Positions 24,153 to 33,405 of a DNA stretch of 64,000 nt are shown here, piece after piece. The DNA is taken from the NCBI RefSeq assembly GCF_038502225.1, contig NC_091298.1, forward strand, positions 33,651,714-33,715,713, in the 5' to 3' direction. Positions within the stretch are counted from its first letter, which is position 1, and each line of letters begins with the position of its first letter. Source of the stretch: Cherax quadricarinatus (taxonomy: Eukaryota; Arthropoda; Malacostraca; Decapoda; Parastacidae). The translations under genes were made by a program, and so were the position numbers. A model generated the notes under the pieces. The model was not told where the DNA came from, searched no databases, and saw only the letters and a list, made by a program, of their open reading frames with translations.

Positions 24153-24155
<3 letters not shown>

Positions 24156-25034
24156 GTGTCCCTATTTGCAGATGATGTGAAGCTCGTGAGAAGAACTCAA
24201 TTGGACGGGGACCAGCCAGAACTATAAAGGGATCTAGGCAGGCTGCAGACCTGGTCCAGCAACTGGCTCCTGAAAATCAACCCCACCAAGTGCAAAGTCA
24301 TGAAAATTGGGGAAGGGCAAAGAAGACTGCAGACGGAGGACAGTCTAGGGGGCCAGAGAATACAAACCTCATTCAAGGAAAAAGATCTTGGTGTGAGTAT
24401 AACACCGGGAACATCTCCTGTGGCGCACATCACCAAATAATTGCTGCAGCATACGGGCGCCTAGCAAACCTAACTGCAGCATTCCGACATCTTAATAAGG
24501 AATCGTTCAGGGCCCTGTACACCGTGTATGTTAGGCCTGTATTAGAGTATGCAGCACCAGTTTGGAAACTACACCTAGCCAAACACGTAAGCAAACTAGA
24601 GAAAGTGCAAAGGTTTGCAACAAGACTCGTCCCGGAGCTAAGGGGCATATCCTACGAGGAGAGGTTAAGGGAAATCGACCTGACGACACTGGAAGACAGA
24701 TGACATAGGGGAGATATGATAACGACATTTAAAATACTTAGAGGAATCGACAAGTTGGACAGACAGGATGTTCCAGAGATGGGACACAGCCGCAACGGGT
24801 CACAGTTGGAAGTTGAAGACACAGATGAATCACAGGGATGTTAGGAAGTATTTCTTCAGTCACAGAGTTGTCAGGAAGTGGAATGGTCTGGGAAGTGATG
24901 TAGTGGAAGCCGGATCCATATATTGTTAGAAAAGGTATGATAAAGCTCATGGAGAAGAAAGAGTGATCTAGTAGCGATCAGTGAAGAGGCGGAGCCAGGA
25001 GCTGTGACTCGACCCACGCAACCACAACTAGGTG

Positions 25035-25039
<5 letters not shown>
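24153..25039 (+). mobile_element. LINE-C fragment 1
   Basis: Starts abruptly at GAAGTGTCCCTATTTGCAGA, inside the RT catalytic region ([11 protein letters not shown]), immediately after (AC)n. Continues with [39 protein letters not shown] and [19 protein letters not shown]. The C-terminal region ends with CACAACTAGGTGAGTAC, which merges into the next (AC)n. It has stops and indels (for example after 24,220 and after 24,700). It belongs to the same family as 57,833-59,752. Confidence 0.85.

Positions 25040-25110
<71 letters not shown>
25038..25110. repeat. (AC)n between two LINE-C fragments
   Basis: About 36 AC units. The left neighbour is a LINE-C 3' end and the right neighbour a 5'-truncated LINE-C in the same orientation. 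Confidence 0.95.
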
Positions 25111-25114
<4 letters not shown>

Positions 25115-25731
25115 AGGAAAAGATTTTGGGGTGAGCATCATACCGAGCACATCTGAAGCCACTTCATCAAAATAACTACTGCAGCATGTGGACGCCTGCC
25201 ACACCTAAGAATAGCGTTTCGACATCATTCACGACACTACACCGTATACGTCAGGCCCATATTGTAGTATACTATTTAACTATGGAACCCACACCTGGTC
25301 AAACACGTCTAGAAATTGGAGAAAGTGGAAAAATGTGCAACAAATTAGTTCCGTAGCTAAGGGGTATGTCCTGCTAGGAGAGGATAAGTGAGCTTTACCT
25401 GAAAACACTGGAGGACATTAGGGATAGGGAGGACATGATAACGATGTTTAAAATACTGAGAGGAATTAGCAAGGTGGGCAGAGCCAGAATGTTTCAGAGA
25501 TGGTATTTAGGAACAAGGGGACAAAACTAGAAGATAAAAACTCAGATGAATCAAAGGTATTTCAGGAAGTGGAACAGCCTGACGAGTGAAGTAGTTGAGG
25601 CAGCTTTAAGAAGAGGCATGATAGGGCTTTTGGAGCAGGAACAGAGTGGACCTAGTAGCGACATGCAAAGAGGCGGGGCAAGAAGCTGTGAATCGACCCC
25701 TGCGACTACATATAAGTGAGTACACACACAG
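25111..25731 (+). mobile_element. LINE-C fragment 2
   Basis: Starts at ACAAGGAAAAGATTTTGG, corresponding to the KEKDLGVSI segment of LINE-C, and runs to the 3' end AAGTGAGTACACACACA. It is more decayed than fragment 1, with many stops. Confidence 0.8.
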
Positions 25732-26269
25732 AGAACATACGAGTGGATCACTTGTTTAACACGTAAGCAGCATGATCCAATATCAAACTGGTGGTAAATT
25801 TATTATTACGTTAAATACAACAGTTTAGTAACGTAAGATGAGTCACTAATACAAATGGTATTATTGAGTTAGTCTAACTAGAAAATACACAGAGATAAAG
25901 AATAATAAAGCGAAGAGTTTTCACATATATCACTAATAAAAAAAGCTGGATAACGGAAATATAACACGAAGGTCCATACAAGACAAGAGGATCTCAGAGC
26001 ACTGAGACATGAGGTTCACCTGGCCACACAAAGAAATGTATAAAGAAGACGAGCAGATGGCTCAGGCATGCAAGGAATTCAAATGGAATCCCTTGAGATA
26101 TAGGCAGCACAGTGCCGTACTGCTTAAAAAACGGAAAGAAAAATACGAATAAAGCATAACAGTCTTTTTGTTTGACATAGCCCAATACTATGGCTTAAAC
26201 TCAGGAATTAAAATGAAATCTAAGGTAAGAGTTCACACATAAATACCCTTAACTCAAAATTACTCACCA

Positions 26270-26272
<3 letters not shown>
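25732..26272. other. Gene-free stretch
   Basis: Nothing recognised. Confidence 0.5.
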
Positions 26273-26347
<75 letters not shown>

Positions 26348-26360
26348 TATACATATATAA
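26273..26360. repeat. (TA)n left of MITE
   Basis: About 40 TA units, slightly imperfect at the right. Confidence 0.95.
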
Positions 26361-26745
26361 TGTCGTGCCGAATAGGCAGAACTTACGATCTTGGCTTAAA
26401 TAGCAACGCTCATCTTGCCATATAGGACAAGCGAAAATTTGAGTATGCAATAATTTCGCTAAAATCATTCTGAACCTAACGAAAAAAATATATTTTACTT
26501 TGCTTGTTTACTATTAAACTATTGTAAACAAATCTAAAATATATTTAGTTGGGTTAGGCTAAAATAAAATGTTCTTGTTATAATAAGGTTAGGTAAGTTT
26601 TCTAAGATTCTTTTGAAGCAAAATTAAAATATTTTACATTAACATTAATGAAAAAATATATCTTTAAACGTATAAAAGAAAATTTTAGAAAGGACTTAAT
26701 TTTAAGTGAGTTCTTGCTAATTGACCAGTTTTACATATTCGGCAC

Positions 26746-26749
<4 letters not shown>
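26361..26749. mobile_element. MITE-like element embedded in (TA)n
   Basis: A 389-bp AT-rich element with perfect 14-bp terminal inverted repeats TGTCGTGCCGAATA / TATTCGGCACGACA and imperfect pairing a little further in. It is bounded on both sides by (TA)n. It has no coding capacity. A second copy in the same orientation starts at 28,877 and runs into the assembly gap. A TA target would suit a Tc1/mariner-type or related transposase. The (TA)n setting resembles the plant 'Micron' elements, but the transposase source is unknown. Confidence 0.82.

Positions 26750-26824
<75 letters not shown>
26749..26824. repeat. (TA)n between MITE and PLE-1
   Basis: About 37 TA units. Confidence 0.95.
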
Positions 26825-26827
<3 letters not shown>

Positions 26828-26895
26828 TGCAATAAGATCAGAGTAAACAGGTGATTTCAGTATATGCAAAACAACCACTTTGAAAGAATAGATAA

Positions 26896-26935
26896 ATTCC
26901 AAGCGCTTTCGTGACTACTCACATTATCAAGGAAC
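26896..26935 (-). ncRNA. Hammerhead-like ribozyme motif in PLE-1 (best copy)
   Basis: On the minus strand: stem I GTTCC pairs with GGAAT at the other end (four Watson-Crick pairs and one G-U). The core is TTGATAA, then one unpaired T, stem II GTGA-GTAG-TCAC, GAA and a palindromic AGCGCT, then T before stem I. This maps onto the hammerhead order CUGANGA / stem II / GAA / stem III A...U / H17 / stem I. C3 and G8 are replaced by U3 and A8, which would still pair. The palindromic stem III has no loop, so cleavage would need a dimer. Hammerheads are known from Penelope-like termini. The fold was not computed and activity is untested. Confidence 0.6.
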
Positions 26936-27312
26936 AATGAAATTAAGAGCATCAAAGGAAGGTATATGAAGGGTCTAGCCCACACCTCACTATCAGATCC
27001 CACAACAAAGCAATTTTAATAAATTTCAATAAAACAATAAAACTTCTACTGAAAGGCAAAGATGAATTAGTCAAACAATTTACTTCCACTAATCCATCTT
27101 TACGTTGCATGTATGGACTAATAAAAACACACAAACCAGGGAATTCAGTCAGACCAATTATTAGCTCCATAGGATCAGTTTCATATAAATTATCCAAATG
27201 GCTTGTTGATATTTTGAGCCCTATTGTTGGCAAAATTTCTAACTTTAATGTTAAAAACAATATAGATTTAGTTGATAAATTAAGCTCCTTGACTGACTAA
27301 AATGATTTTAAC

Positions 27313-28157
27313 ATGGTTAGTTTTGATGTTACTTCCTTGTTTACGAAAGTTCCTGTGGATGATTTATTAAGTTTCTTATCTGAAGAACTCGTTAATTATG
27401 ATTTACCATTGCCAGTTCCTACTATCATTAAACTTACTAAACTTTGCATTGTTGATGCAAAATTTATATTTAATGATAAGTTTTACACTCAGAAGTTTGG
27501 TATGGCAAGGGAAAATCCTCTTTCACCCGATCTTAGTAACCTATACATGGAATTTTTTTAAACAAGGCTGCTTAACACAATCATGTTGATGATGTTTTGT
27601 GTCTTATGCCCAAAAATGTAGATATACACCATTTCCTTGGCAAATTAAATAGCTTAGCCCATTATATAAACTTTACTGTTAAGTTTGAAGAAAATAACTC
27701 ATGGCCTTTTCTAGATGTTTTAATTATTAAGGGTAATAATGAATTCAAATTTAAAATTTACAGAAAACCTACAAATAACTGTTCCTATGTCCACTATTAT
27801 TCTTCGCATCAAAATAGAGTTAAACTGTCTGTTTTCTCATCAATGTTTTTGAGAGCTTTACGAATTTGTAGTCCAGAGTTCGTAGATGAGGAAATATCCA
27901 AAATTTATGAAATAGGTAATGATTTGAAATACCCAAGAAACGTAATTGATAAATCTTTTAAAGTTGCTAGAAATACTTTTTACAATCCAAAAAGGGACAA
28001 CCAGCCTTATTCTACTAAAAATATGTTGGTTCTCCCTTACCATGAAAACTTGGTTGATATGCCTTCTCTTCTTAAGACTTTTAATATTAAAGTTGTAATC
28101 AAAAATCTTGATACAGTAAAAAAAACTTTTGATAAAGAATTCCCCCCAAAATGCTGA
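27313..28157 (+). pseudogene. PLE-1 reverse transcriptase and linker, broken
   Basis: Two frames, 27,313-27,561 and 27,597-28,157. The first holds the RT fingers/palm start (SFDVTSLFTKVP, then KFGMAREN where PMGSPLSP-type sequence is usual). The second runs from the residue after the catalytic VDDV motif through FTVKFEENNSWPFLDV and FKIYRKPT, typical of Penelope RT. It then enters the linker (YYSSHQNRVKLS to DMPSLLKTFN). The frame ends FPPKC just before the nuclease, which is in another frame because of the homopolymers around 28,117-28,130. Confidence 0.85.
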
Positions 28158-28443
28158 TGGATGTGTCTATAAGATTCCTTGTAAAATTTGCGATAAAGTT
28201 TATTACGGTCAAACTGGTAAAAATCTCGAACTAAGATTAAAACAACATAAATATAGCATTAGAACTGGACAAGATTATAATGCTCTATTTATTCATGTGA
28301 GAGATTTTAACCATCCAATTGATTTTCAAAAAGTTGAGAAAGTTGTATCAAGCAAGTCCATGGTCGAAAGGAATGTAATTGTATCTTGTTTCATAAAAAG
28401 CAGTTTTGACAATAATATGAATATTTCCTTTAGTTTATATTAA
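28129..28443 (+). pseudogene. PLE-1 GIY-YIG endonuclease domain
   Basis: KNSPQNADGCVYKIPCKICD then VYYGQTGKNLELRLKQHKY shows the conserved Tyr-containing GIY-YIG core with Penelope-specific cysteines (C-x4-C-x2-C), followed by HVRDFNHPIDFQKVEKV. About 100 codons, about the expected size. It is translated only if joined to the RT frame, from which it is offset here and in the copy at 7460. The domain itself has no stop. Confidence 0.88.
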
Positions 28444-28698
28444 TTAGATCCATTTATAATAGAATTTGGGAAGAATTTAATAATACATTGGACAAATAAT
28501 AATTTTTAAAATTCTTATTTCTTTGGTAGAATAGTTTGTTGGTGGGTTGTGTAAAGGACCTGCCTAGGTTGGCCGGCGGGCCTGCTGCAGTGTTCCCTTT
28601 CTAAGAGTTGCGCGTCAGGTGTTTCTTTGTTGTGGGATCTGATAGTGAGGCGTGGGCTAGACCCTTCATATACCTTCCTTTGATGCTCTACTTTCATT

Positions 28699-28737
28699 GT
28701 TCCTTGATAATGTGAGTAGTCACGAAAGCGCTTGAAT
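28699..28737 (+). ncRNA. Hammerhead-like motif in PLE-1 right terminus
   Basis: Same as 26,896-26,935 in opposite orientation: GTTCC, TTGATAA, GTGA-GTAG-TCAC, GAAAGCGCTT, then GAATT with one G lost from stem I. Confidence 0.55.
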
Positions 28738-28765
28738 TTCTCTATTTTTTCACAGTGGTTGTTTT

Positions 28766-28770
28766 GCATA

Positions 28771-28866
<96 letters not shown>

Positions 28867-28877
28867 TATATATATAT
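28766..28877. repeat. (TA)n between PLE-1 and second MITE
   Basis: Over 50 TA units with AATATA interruptions. Confidence 0.95.
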
Positions 28878-28900
28878 GTCGTGCCGAATAGGCAGAACTT
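28877..28900. mobile_element. Second MITE copy, left 24 bp only
   Basis: TGTCGTGCCGAATAGGCAG matches the left terminus of the element at 26,361. The rest is lost in the gap. Confidence 0.8.
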
Positions 28901-29000
28901 NNNNNNNNNNNNNNNNNNNNNNNNNNNNNNNNNNNNNNNNNNNNNNNNNNNNNNNNNNNNNNNNNNNNNNNNNNNNNNNNNNNNNNNNNNNNNNNNNNNN
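28901..29000. other. Assembly gap, 100 N
   Basis: Exactly 100 N, so the true length is unknown. It hides the MITE right end and the 5' part of LINE-J. Confidence 0.99.
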
Positions 29001-29375
29001 AGTCCACCCTCCCAGGCACCTAGGCTGTGCTCTCGCTGTCACCGGAAGGGGCACTCTGCCAACAACTGCCTGCGAGATACCAGGTGTAACTACTGCTACA
29101 AGAAAGGACATAAGGAGGACCAGTGTCGGAAGAAAAAGGAACTTGACAGACAGGGCCACCTGTTTAGAGACCTGTTCTCAGAACAAACCAGCAGGATCTC
29201 TGAATTGGTAAACACTCTCACACGTCACTCACTCAGCTACTCCTATCCCAGCCCAGCAGGTGGGATTGGGCCTTATACAAGACCACAGACCTACATCCCT
29301 GCAGCTGCCTCAGTACCCTACCTCTCTCAAGGGCAGGCACCTTACATTCCCTACACACCCACCACCTCAAGCTGA
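29001..29375 (+). CDS. LINE-J ORF1, C-terminal part (Gag-like)
   Basis: Open from the gap to a TGA at 29,373-29,375. It has two adjacent CX2CX4HX4C zinc knuckles, CSRCHRKGHSANNC and CNYCYKKGHKEDQC, followed by a basic segment and a Pro/Tyr/Ser-rich tail (SYPSPAGGIGPYTRPQTYI). ORF1 proteins of Jockey/I-group LINEs with such knuckles bind the element RNA. The N-terminus is missing because of the gap. ORF2 starts 11 bp after the stop, so the two are translated as a close pair. Confidence 0.8.
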   Translation, partial: SPPSQAPRLCSRCHRKGHSANNCLRDTRCNYCYKKGHKEDQCRKKKELDRQGHLFRDLFSEQTSRISELVNTLTRHSLSYSYPSPAGGIGPYTRPQTYIPAAASVPYLSQGQAPYIPYTPTTSS

Positions 29376-29385
29376 CCACTTCATC

Positions 29386-32205
29386 ATGAGGAGCCAGTCT
29401 ATCAGCATCCTGTCGGCCAACATTAGAGGTTTCATTACTAATGTTGGAGAGCTCACACATAGCTTTGTGAACACTCGACGTCCCGACATGATAGCTGTTG
29501 TTGAAACATTTTTGGATGACAGGACTCCAGAAAATTTTGCAAGAATTGCTGGCTACACCTCATGGATGAGAAGAGACAGGCAAGGGCAAGGAGGTGGTGT
29601 TGCTGTGTGCTTCTCTAAAAGTGTTCATGCCCAGCACATAGATGTTGCCACCCCTACACATCTTGAAATGATGTTCTTCAAGCTCTGTATAAACACTAGT
29701 ACCTCTGTACTAGCATGTGCAATGTACAGACCTCAGTGGCAACATGCAGACCCTATCAACTTCCTAATGGAAAATATTGACTCCCTTCTGCTACAACACA
29801 ACTGTCAACATATTATAATTGTTGGTGACCTCAACCAGCACCTTATACAGAGGGACTTTGATGACCTTCTTGCAGTGTTTGACATGAGAAACTTTGTTGA
29901 TTTCCCTACTCATATCTCTGGCTCCTCCCTTGACCCAGTAGTGAGTGATCTGGCAGAAGGCATAGTCACTTGTCAACCCCTCGGGTACGTTGGATCGTCT
30001 GACCACAAGGCTGTTTTTACCACACTTAAGATCCCAACAGAACGAGGTGAGGAGTCCACACGCACAACCTGGCTATGGGAAAGAGGTAATTGGCCAGCCC
30101 TTTGCTCTGAGCTCGCCACCACCGACTGGAATGCTCTTCTCCAGGGGGATGTTGACAACCAAGTGAAAGCCTTCACTGGACACATCCTTAATCTGCAACA
30201 AGAACACATTCCTCACCGGCAATATGTGACAAAGCCTACAGATCAGCCTTGGTTTGGCTTTCGTTGTAGAGAGGCTGCTACTGCTAAGTACAAAGCATGG
30301 CGAAGGTATAAGAGACATCCTACCACCTATAACAGGAACTTGCACATGCAAGCCTGTAGGCATATGGGTGATGTTCAAAAGTGGGCCATTGCTAAATGGG
30401 AGTTGGACACTAAAAGAAAGTTAGCATCAGGTAGGGTAGGCTCCAAAACCTGGTGGTCCCTGGTCAAGGACAGACAAGGTTATCTGCCTGATGAACTTAT
30501 TCCACCTCTAAATCGACAGGATGGGACCACCTCTACTAGTAGTCAAGAGAAAGCGGACCTCTTTGCTGAACACTTTGCTACCAAAATGCAAGTTCCTGAT
30601 CCAGCAAGGGACCCTCCTTGGCTAGCTGCAAGAACTGTATCAAAACTGTCAGGGGTGACAATAAGGCAGGAGGAGGTGCATTTCCTTCTTAAATCACTTG
30701 ACCAAGAAAAGGCTGTGGGCCCAGACAAGTTGAGCCCAAGATTGTTGAGAAGATGTGCAGACCAGCTAGCAGCACCTCTAACTCGCATCTTTCAGCACTG
30801 CCTAGTACAGTGCAAATGGCCCTCTCCATGGAAAGAGGCAAATGTAGTCCCTGTTCACAAAAAGAAGAGCAGAGCAGAAATCAGCAACTACAGACCAGTG
30901 TCACTCCTGTCAATCACTGGTAAGATCCTTGAGACAATAATCTCAAGACAAATGACAGATTTTTTTGACTACCACTCACTACTTTGTGATCGTCAATATG
31001 GCTTCAGGAAAGGTTACTCTGCTGCTGATCTGTTGTTAAACCTCTCCACTAAGTGGCACCAGTCACTGGATGAATCCAAAGTCAGCTGTGTGGTAGCACT
31101 GGACATTGCTGGCGCTTTCGACCGGGTGTGGCACCAGGGCCTCTTAGCAAAACTTCAAGCACTGGGAATTGCAGGCTCTACGCTATGTCTCCTCAGTGAT
31201 TACCTTCATGGTAGATCTCTAAGTGTAGTCCTCAATGGAACGGAATCAGCAAGACATCCTATTGGGGCAAGCGTTCCACAAGGAAGTGTGCTGGGTCCAC
31301 TGTTATGGAATGTCTACTTCAACGACCTTCTTCATCTCATCCCAGAATCACATGCATATGCAGACGACTGTACACTGACATTCACTTATCCAAGAGAAGA
31401 AATGCCAGCTGCTCTAAGCTACATCAATCACCAGCTGAGAGCTATATCAGCTTGGGGAAATAGATGGCAAGTAACATTTGCACCTGAGAAAACGCAAATG
31501 ATGATCGTCTCTAGGCACCATGATGGTAATGCTGGTGCAGTAGTAAGGATGAATGGGAGGATGTTGGCACCTGGAGAAGAAGTTGATATCCTTGGGGTGA
31601 AATTTGACTCCAAACTAACCATGAAGAACCATGTTGTAAATCTTGCAAACAAGGCAGCCAGGAAGCTTACAGCACTTCGCCGTATCTCGCATCTGCTTGA
31701 CAGTAGGGGTTGCAAGATACTGTACGAGGCACAAGTACGCTCACACCTTGAGTATGCTCCACTTTCTTGGTTTGCCTGTCCCCCCTCTCATCTGCGACTG
31801 CTTGACAGAGTAGAGAACAGAGCAAGACGTCTCATCTCTCGCCTGGACCCATCCTGGATGGATCTGTCATTTCAGCAGAGCCTTCAACATAGGAGGGATG
31901 TGGGTGGCCTTACTGTTATGTACAAGGCCAATATTGTCAAAATACCACACTTGGATCCACTTCGAGGACAGCGCGAAACAAGCTTTTATGCCACAAGACG
32001 GGCAGAAAGCAGCAACTTCACTCTGGCTGTACCCTTCTCCAGAACATCACTCCATCTGAGATCATACATACCCAGGATGACTCGAGTATGGAACACATTC
32101 GTTCAGCATAATGATGTCAACGAGATAACGTCAGTTGATCAAATGAAAATGCTGGCCCACAGATGGCTCCAACTTCATCCTGTTCCCTACTTGTATGTCT
32201 CATAA
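29386..32205 (+). CDS. LINE-J ORF2: AP-like endonuclease + reverse transcriptase
   Basis: 939 codons from ATG 29,386 to TAA at 32,203-32,205, without stops. The N-terminal endonuclease has ISILSANIRGF, VVETFLDD, GGGVAVCFS, VGDLNQH and SSDHKAV, with the Asn, Glu, Asp and His expected at the metal site. RT follows: [60 protein letters not shown] and catalytic AYADDCTL. The C-terminal region is VRSHLEYAPLSWFACP and ends near VPYLYVS. The frame is also open upstream from 29,260 but without an ATG, so I chose the first ATG, just after the ORF1 stop. The protein would nick target DNA and copy its RNA there. No catalytic residue looks damaged. Confidence 0.9.
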   Translation: MRSQSISILSANIRGFITNVGELTHSFVNTRRPDMIAVVETFLDDRTPENFARIAGYTSWMRRDRQGQGGGVAVCFSKSVHAQHIDVATPTHLEMMFFKLCINTSTSVLACAMYRPQWQHADPINFLMENIDSLLLQHNCQHIIIVGDLNQHLIQRDFDDLLAVFDMRNFVDFPTHISGSSLDPVVSDLAEGIVTCQPLGYVGSSDHKAVFTTLKIPTERGEESTRTTWLWERGNWPALCSELATTDWNALLQGDVDNQVKAFTGHILNLQQEHIPHRQYVTKPTDQPWFGFRCREAATAKYKAWRRYKRHPTTYNRNLHMQACRHMGDVQKWAIAKWELDTKRKLASGRVGSKTWWSLVKDRQGYLPDELIPPLNRQDGTTSTSSQEKADLFAEHFATKMQVPDPARDPPWLAARTVSKLSGVTIRQEEVHFLLKSLDQEKAVGPDKLSPRLLRRCADQLAAPLTRIFQHCLVQCKWPSPWKEANVVPVHKKKSRAEISNYRPVSLLSITGKILETIISRQMTDFFDYHSLLCDRQYGFRKGYSAADLLLNLSTKWHQSLDESKVSCVVALDIAGAFDRVWHQGLLAKLQALGIAGSTLCLLSDYLHGRSLSVVLNGTESARHPIGASVPQGSVLGPLLWNVYFNDLLHLIPESHAYADDCTLTFTYPREEMPAALSYINHQLRAISAWGNRWQVTFAPEKTQMMIVSRHHDGNAGAVVRMNGRMLAPGEEVDILGVKFDSKLTMKNHVVNLANKAARKLTALRRISHLLDSRGCKILYEAQVRSHLEYAPLSWFACPPSHLRLLDRVENRARRLISRLDPSWMDLSFQQSLQHRRDVGGLTVMYKANIVKIPHLDPLRGQRETSFYATRRAESSNFTLAVPFSRTSLHLRSYIPRMTRVWNTFVQHNDVNEITSVDQMKMLAHRWLQLHPVPYLYVS

Positions 32206-32248
32206 CAATAAAAATGCTTTCAAATGAGCTGATGTAGGTAACAGCTCT

Positions 32249-32323
32249 TAGCTTGTCAATAAAGTTAGGAATCCTTAACCTGTAAATAGCTTGTCAATAA
32301 AGCTAGGGATCCTTAACCTTGTC
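32249..32323 (+). repeat. Duplicated 38-bp polyadenylation unit of LINE-J
   Basis: AGCTTGTCAATAAAGTTAGG and AGCTTGTCAATAAAGCTAGG head two tandem units, each with an AATAAA signal. Confidence 0.8.
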
Positions 32324-32328
32324 AAACC

Positions 32329-32360
<32 letters not shown>

Positions 32361-32544
32361 TAAGACTGCGTGTGAAAGATAGATAGCAGAGGACATGGAA
32401 AAGAATTGTCTACTGTACTTCTGTTTAGATTAAGAACTATTCCGTTTTATTTAGGTGAATGTCTTAAGAGTTTCAAAGGTAGATGGTTCTCAGCATCCTC
32501 CCTCCCCGTCGGTCCCTACAATCTCTCCGACTTCTGTCGTCAAA

Positions 32545-33405
32545 AAAAAGAATATTTTCTTATTTTTATTAACACATCGGCCTTCTCCCATCCAGGCAGG
32601 GTGGCCCGAAAAAAAAAGAAAAGAAAAAAACTTTTATTATCATTCACTCCATCACTGTCTTGCCAGAGGGGTGCTTACACTACAGTTATAAAACTGCAAC
32701 ATTAACACCCCTCCTTCAGAGTGTAGACACTGTACTTCCCATCTCCAGGACTCGAGTCCGGTCTGCCGGTTTTCCTGAATCCCGTCATAAATGTTACCTT
32801 GCTCACACTCCAACAGCACGTCAAGTTCTAAAAACCATTTGACTCAATTCACTCCTATCTAACACGCTCATGTATGCTTGCTAGAAGTCAAAGCTCCTCA
32901 CACAAAACCTCCTTTACTCTCTACCTCCAACCTTTCCTAGGCCAACCCCTACTCTGACTTCCCTCCATTACAGATTTATACACTCTCGAAGTCATTCAAT
33001 TTTGTTCCATCCTCTCTACATGTCCAATCCACCTCAACAACCCCTCCTCAGTCCTCTTGATAATAGTTTCAGTAACCCCACACCTCCTCCTAATTTCCAA
33101 ACTATGAATTCTATGCATTATATTCACACCACTCAATGCCCTCAGACATGACATCTCCACTGCCTCCAGCCTCCTATTTGTTGCAACATTCATCACCCAT
33201 GTTTCACACTCATATAAGAGCGTTGGTATAACTATTCTCTCATACATTCCCCTCTTTGATTCCATGGACAAAGTTCTTTGTCTCCACAGACTCCTAAGTG
33301 CACCACTTACCTTTTTCCCATCATTAGTTTTATGATTCACCTCATCTCTAACAGACCCATCTGCTGACATGACTACTCCTATATATTGGAATACATTCAT
33401 CTGCA
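32545..33405 (-). mobile_element. LINE-R, RT C-terminal and 3' end (decayed)
   Basis: The minus-strand frame 33,400-32,996 reads FQYIGVVMSADGSVRDEVNH, then MYERIVIPTLLYECETW and RRCGVTETIIKRTEEGLLRWIGHVERM. This is the thumb and C-terminal region of a non-LTR RT of the common 'endonuclease-reverse transcriptase' type. The 3' end, near 32,560-32,620, is GGGCCACCCTGCCTGGATGG then GGCCGATGTGTT. The catalytic part is absent. The same tail ends a SINE-like unit at 44,003-44,190, and a related fragment is at 51,290-51,755. Confidence 0.78.

Larger units (their letters stand above)
26825..28766 (+). mobile_element. PLE-1 (Penelope-like), most complete copy
   Basis: Terminal sequences at 26,825-27,010 and about 28,615-28,766 are inverse copies of each other, an arrangement seen for Penelope terminal repeats. 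Inside are, in order, RT core, linker and GIY-YIG nuclease. The RT starts 5'-truncated (YGLIKTHKPGNSVRPIIS), has an in-frame TAA at 27,298-27,300, then SFDVTSLFTKVPVDD. It is broken again near 27,561, where the catalytic motif survives out of frame as HVDDV (about 27,584). The right end lacks about 30 bp of terminus present at 16,128-16,157, apparently deleted at a shared GCATAT. The element sits between (TA)n arrays and MITE copies. Confidence 0.9.
29001..32361 (+). mobile_element. LINE-J non-LTR retrotransposon, 5' end in gap
   Basis: It comprises ORF1 (partial), an intact ORF2, a short 3' untranslated region with two tandem 38-bp units (32,249-32,323), each containing AATAAA, and a poly-A tail (about 32,336-32,361). 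It is the only element in the window whose main frame is intact, hence the youngest candidate. Jockey/I-type by ORF1 knuckles and RT style; I do not assign a clade firmly. A decayed relative lies on the minus strand at 50,340-52,610. Confidence 0.88.
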
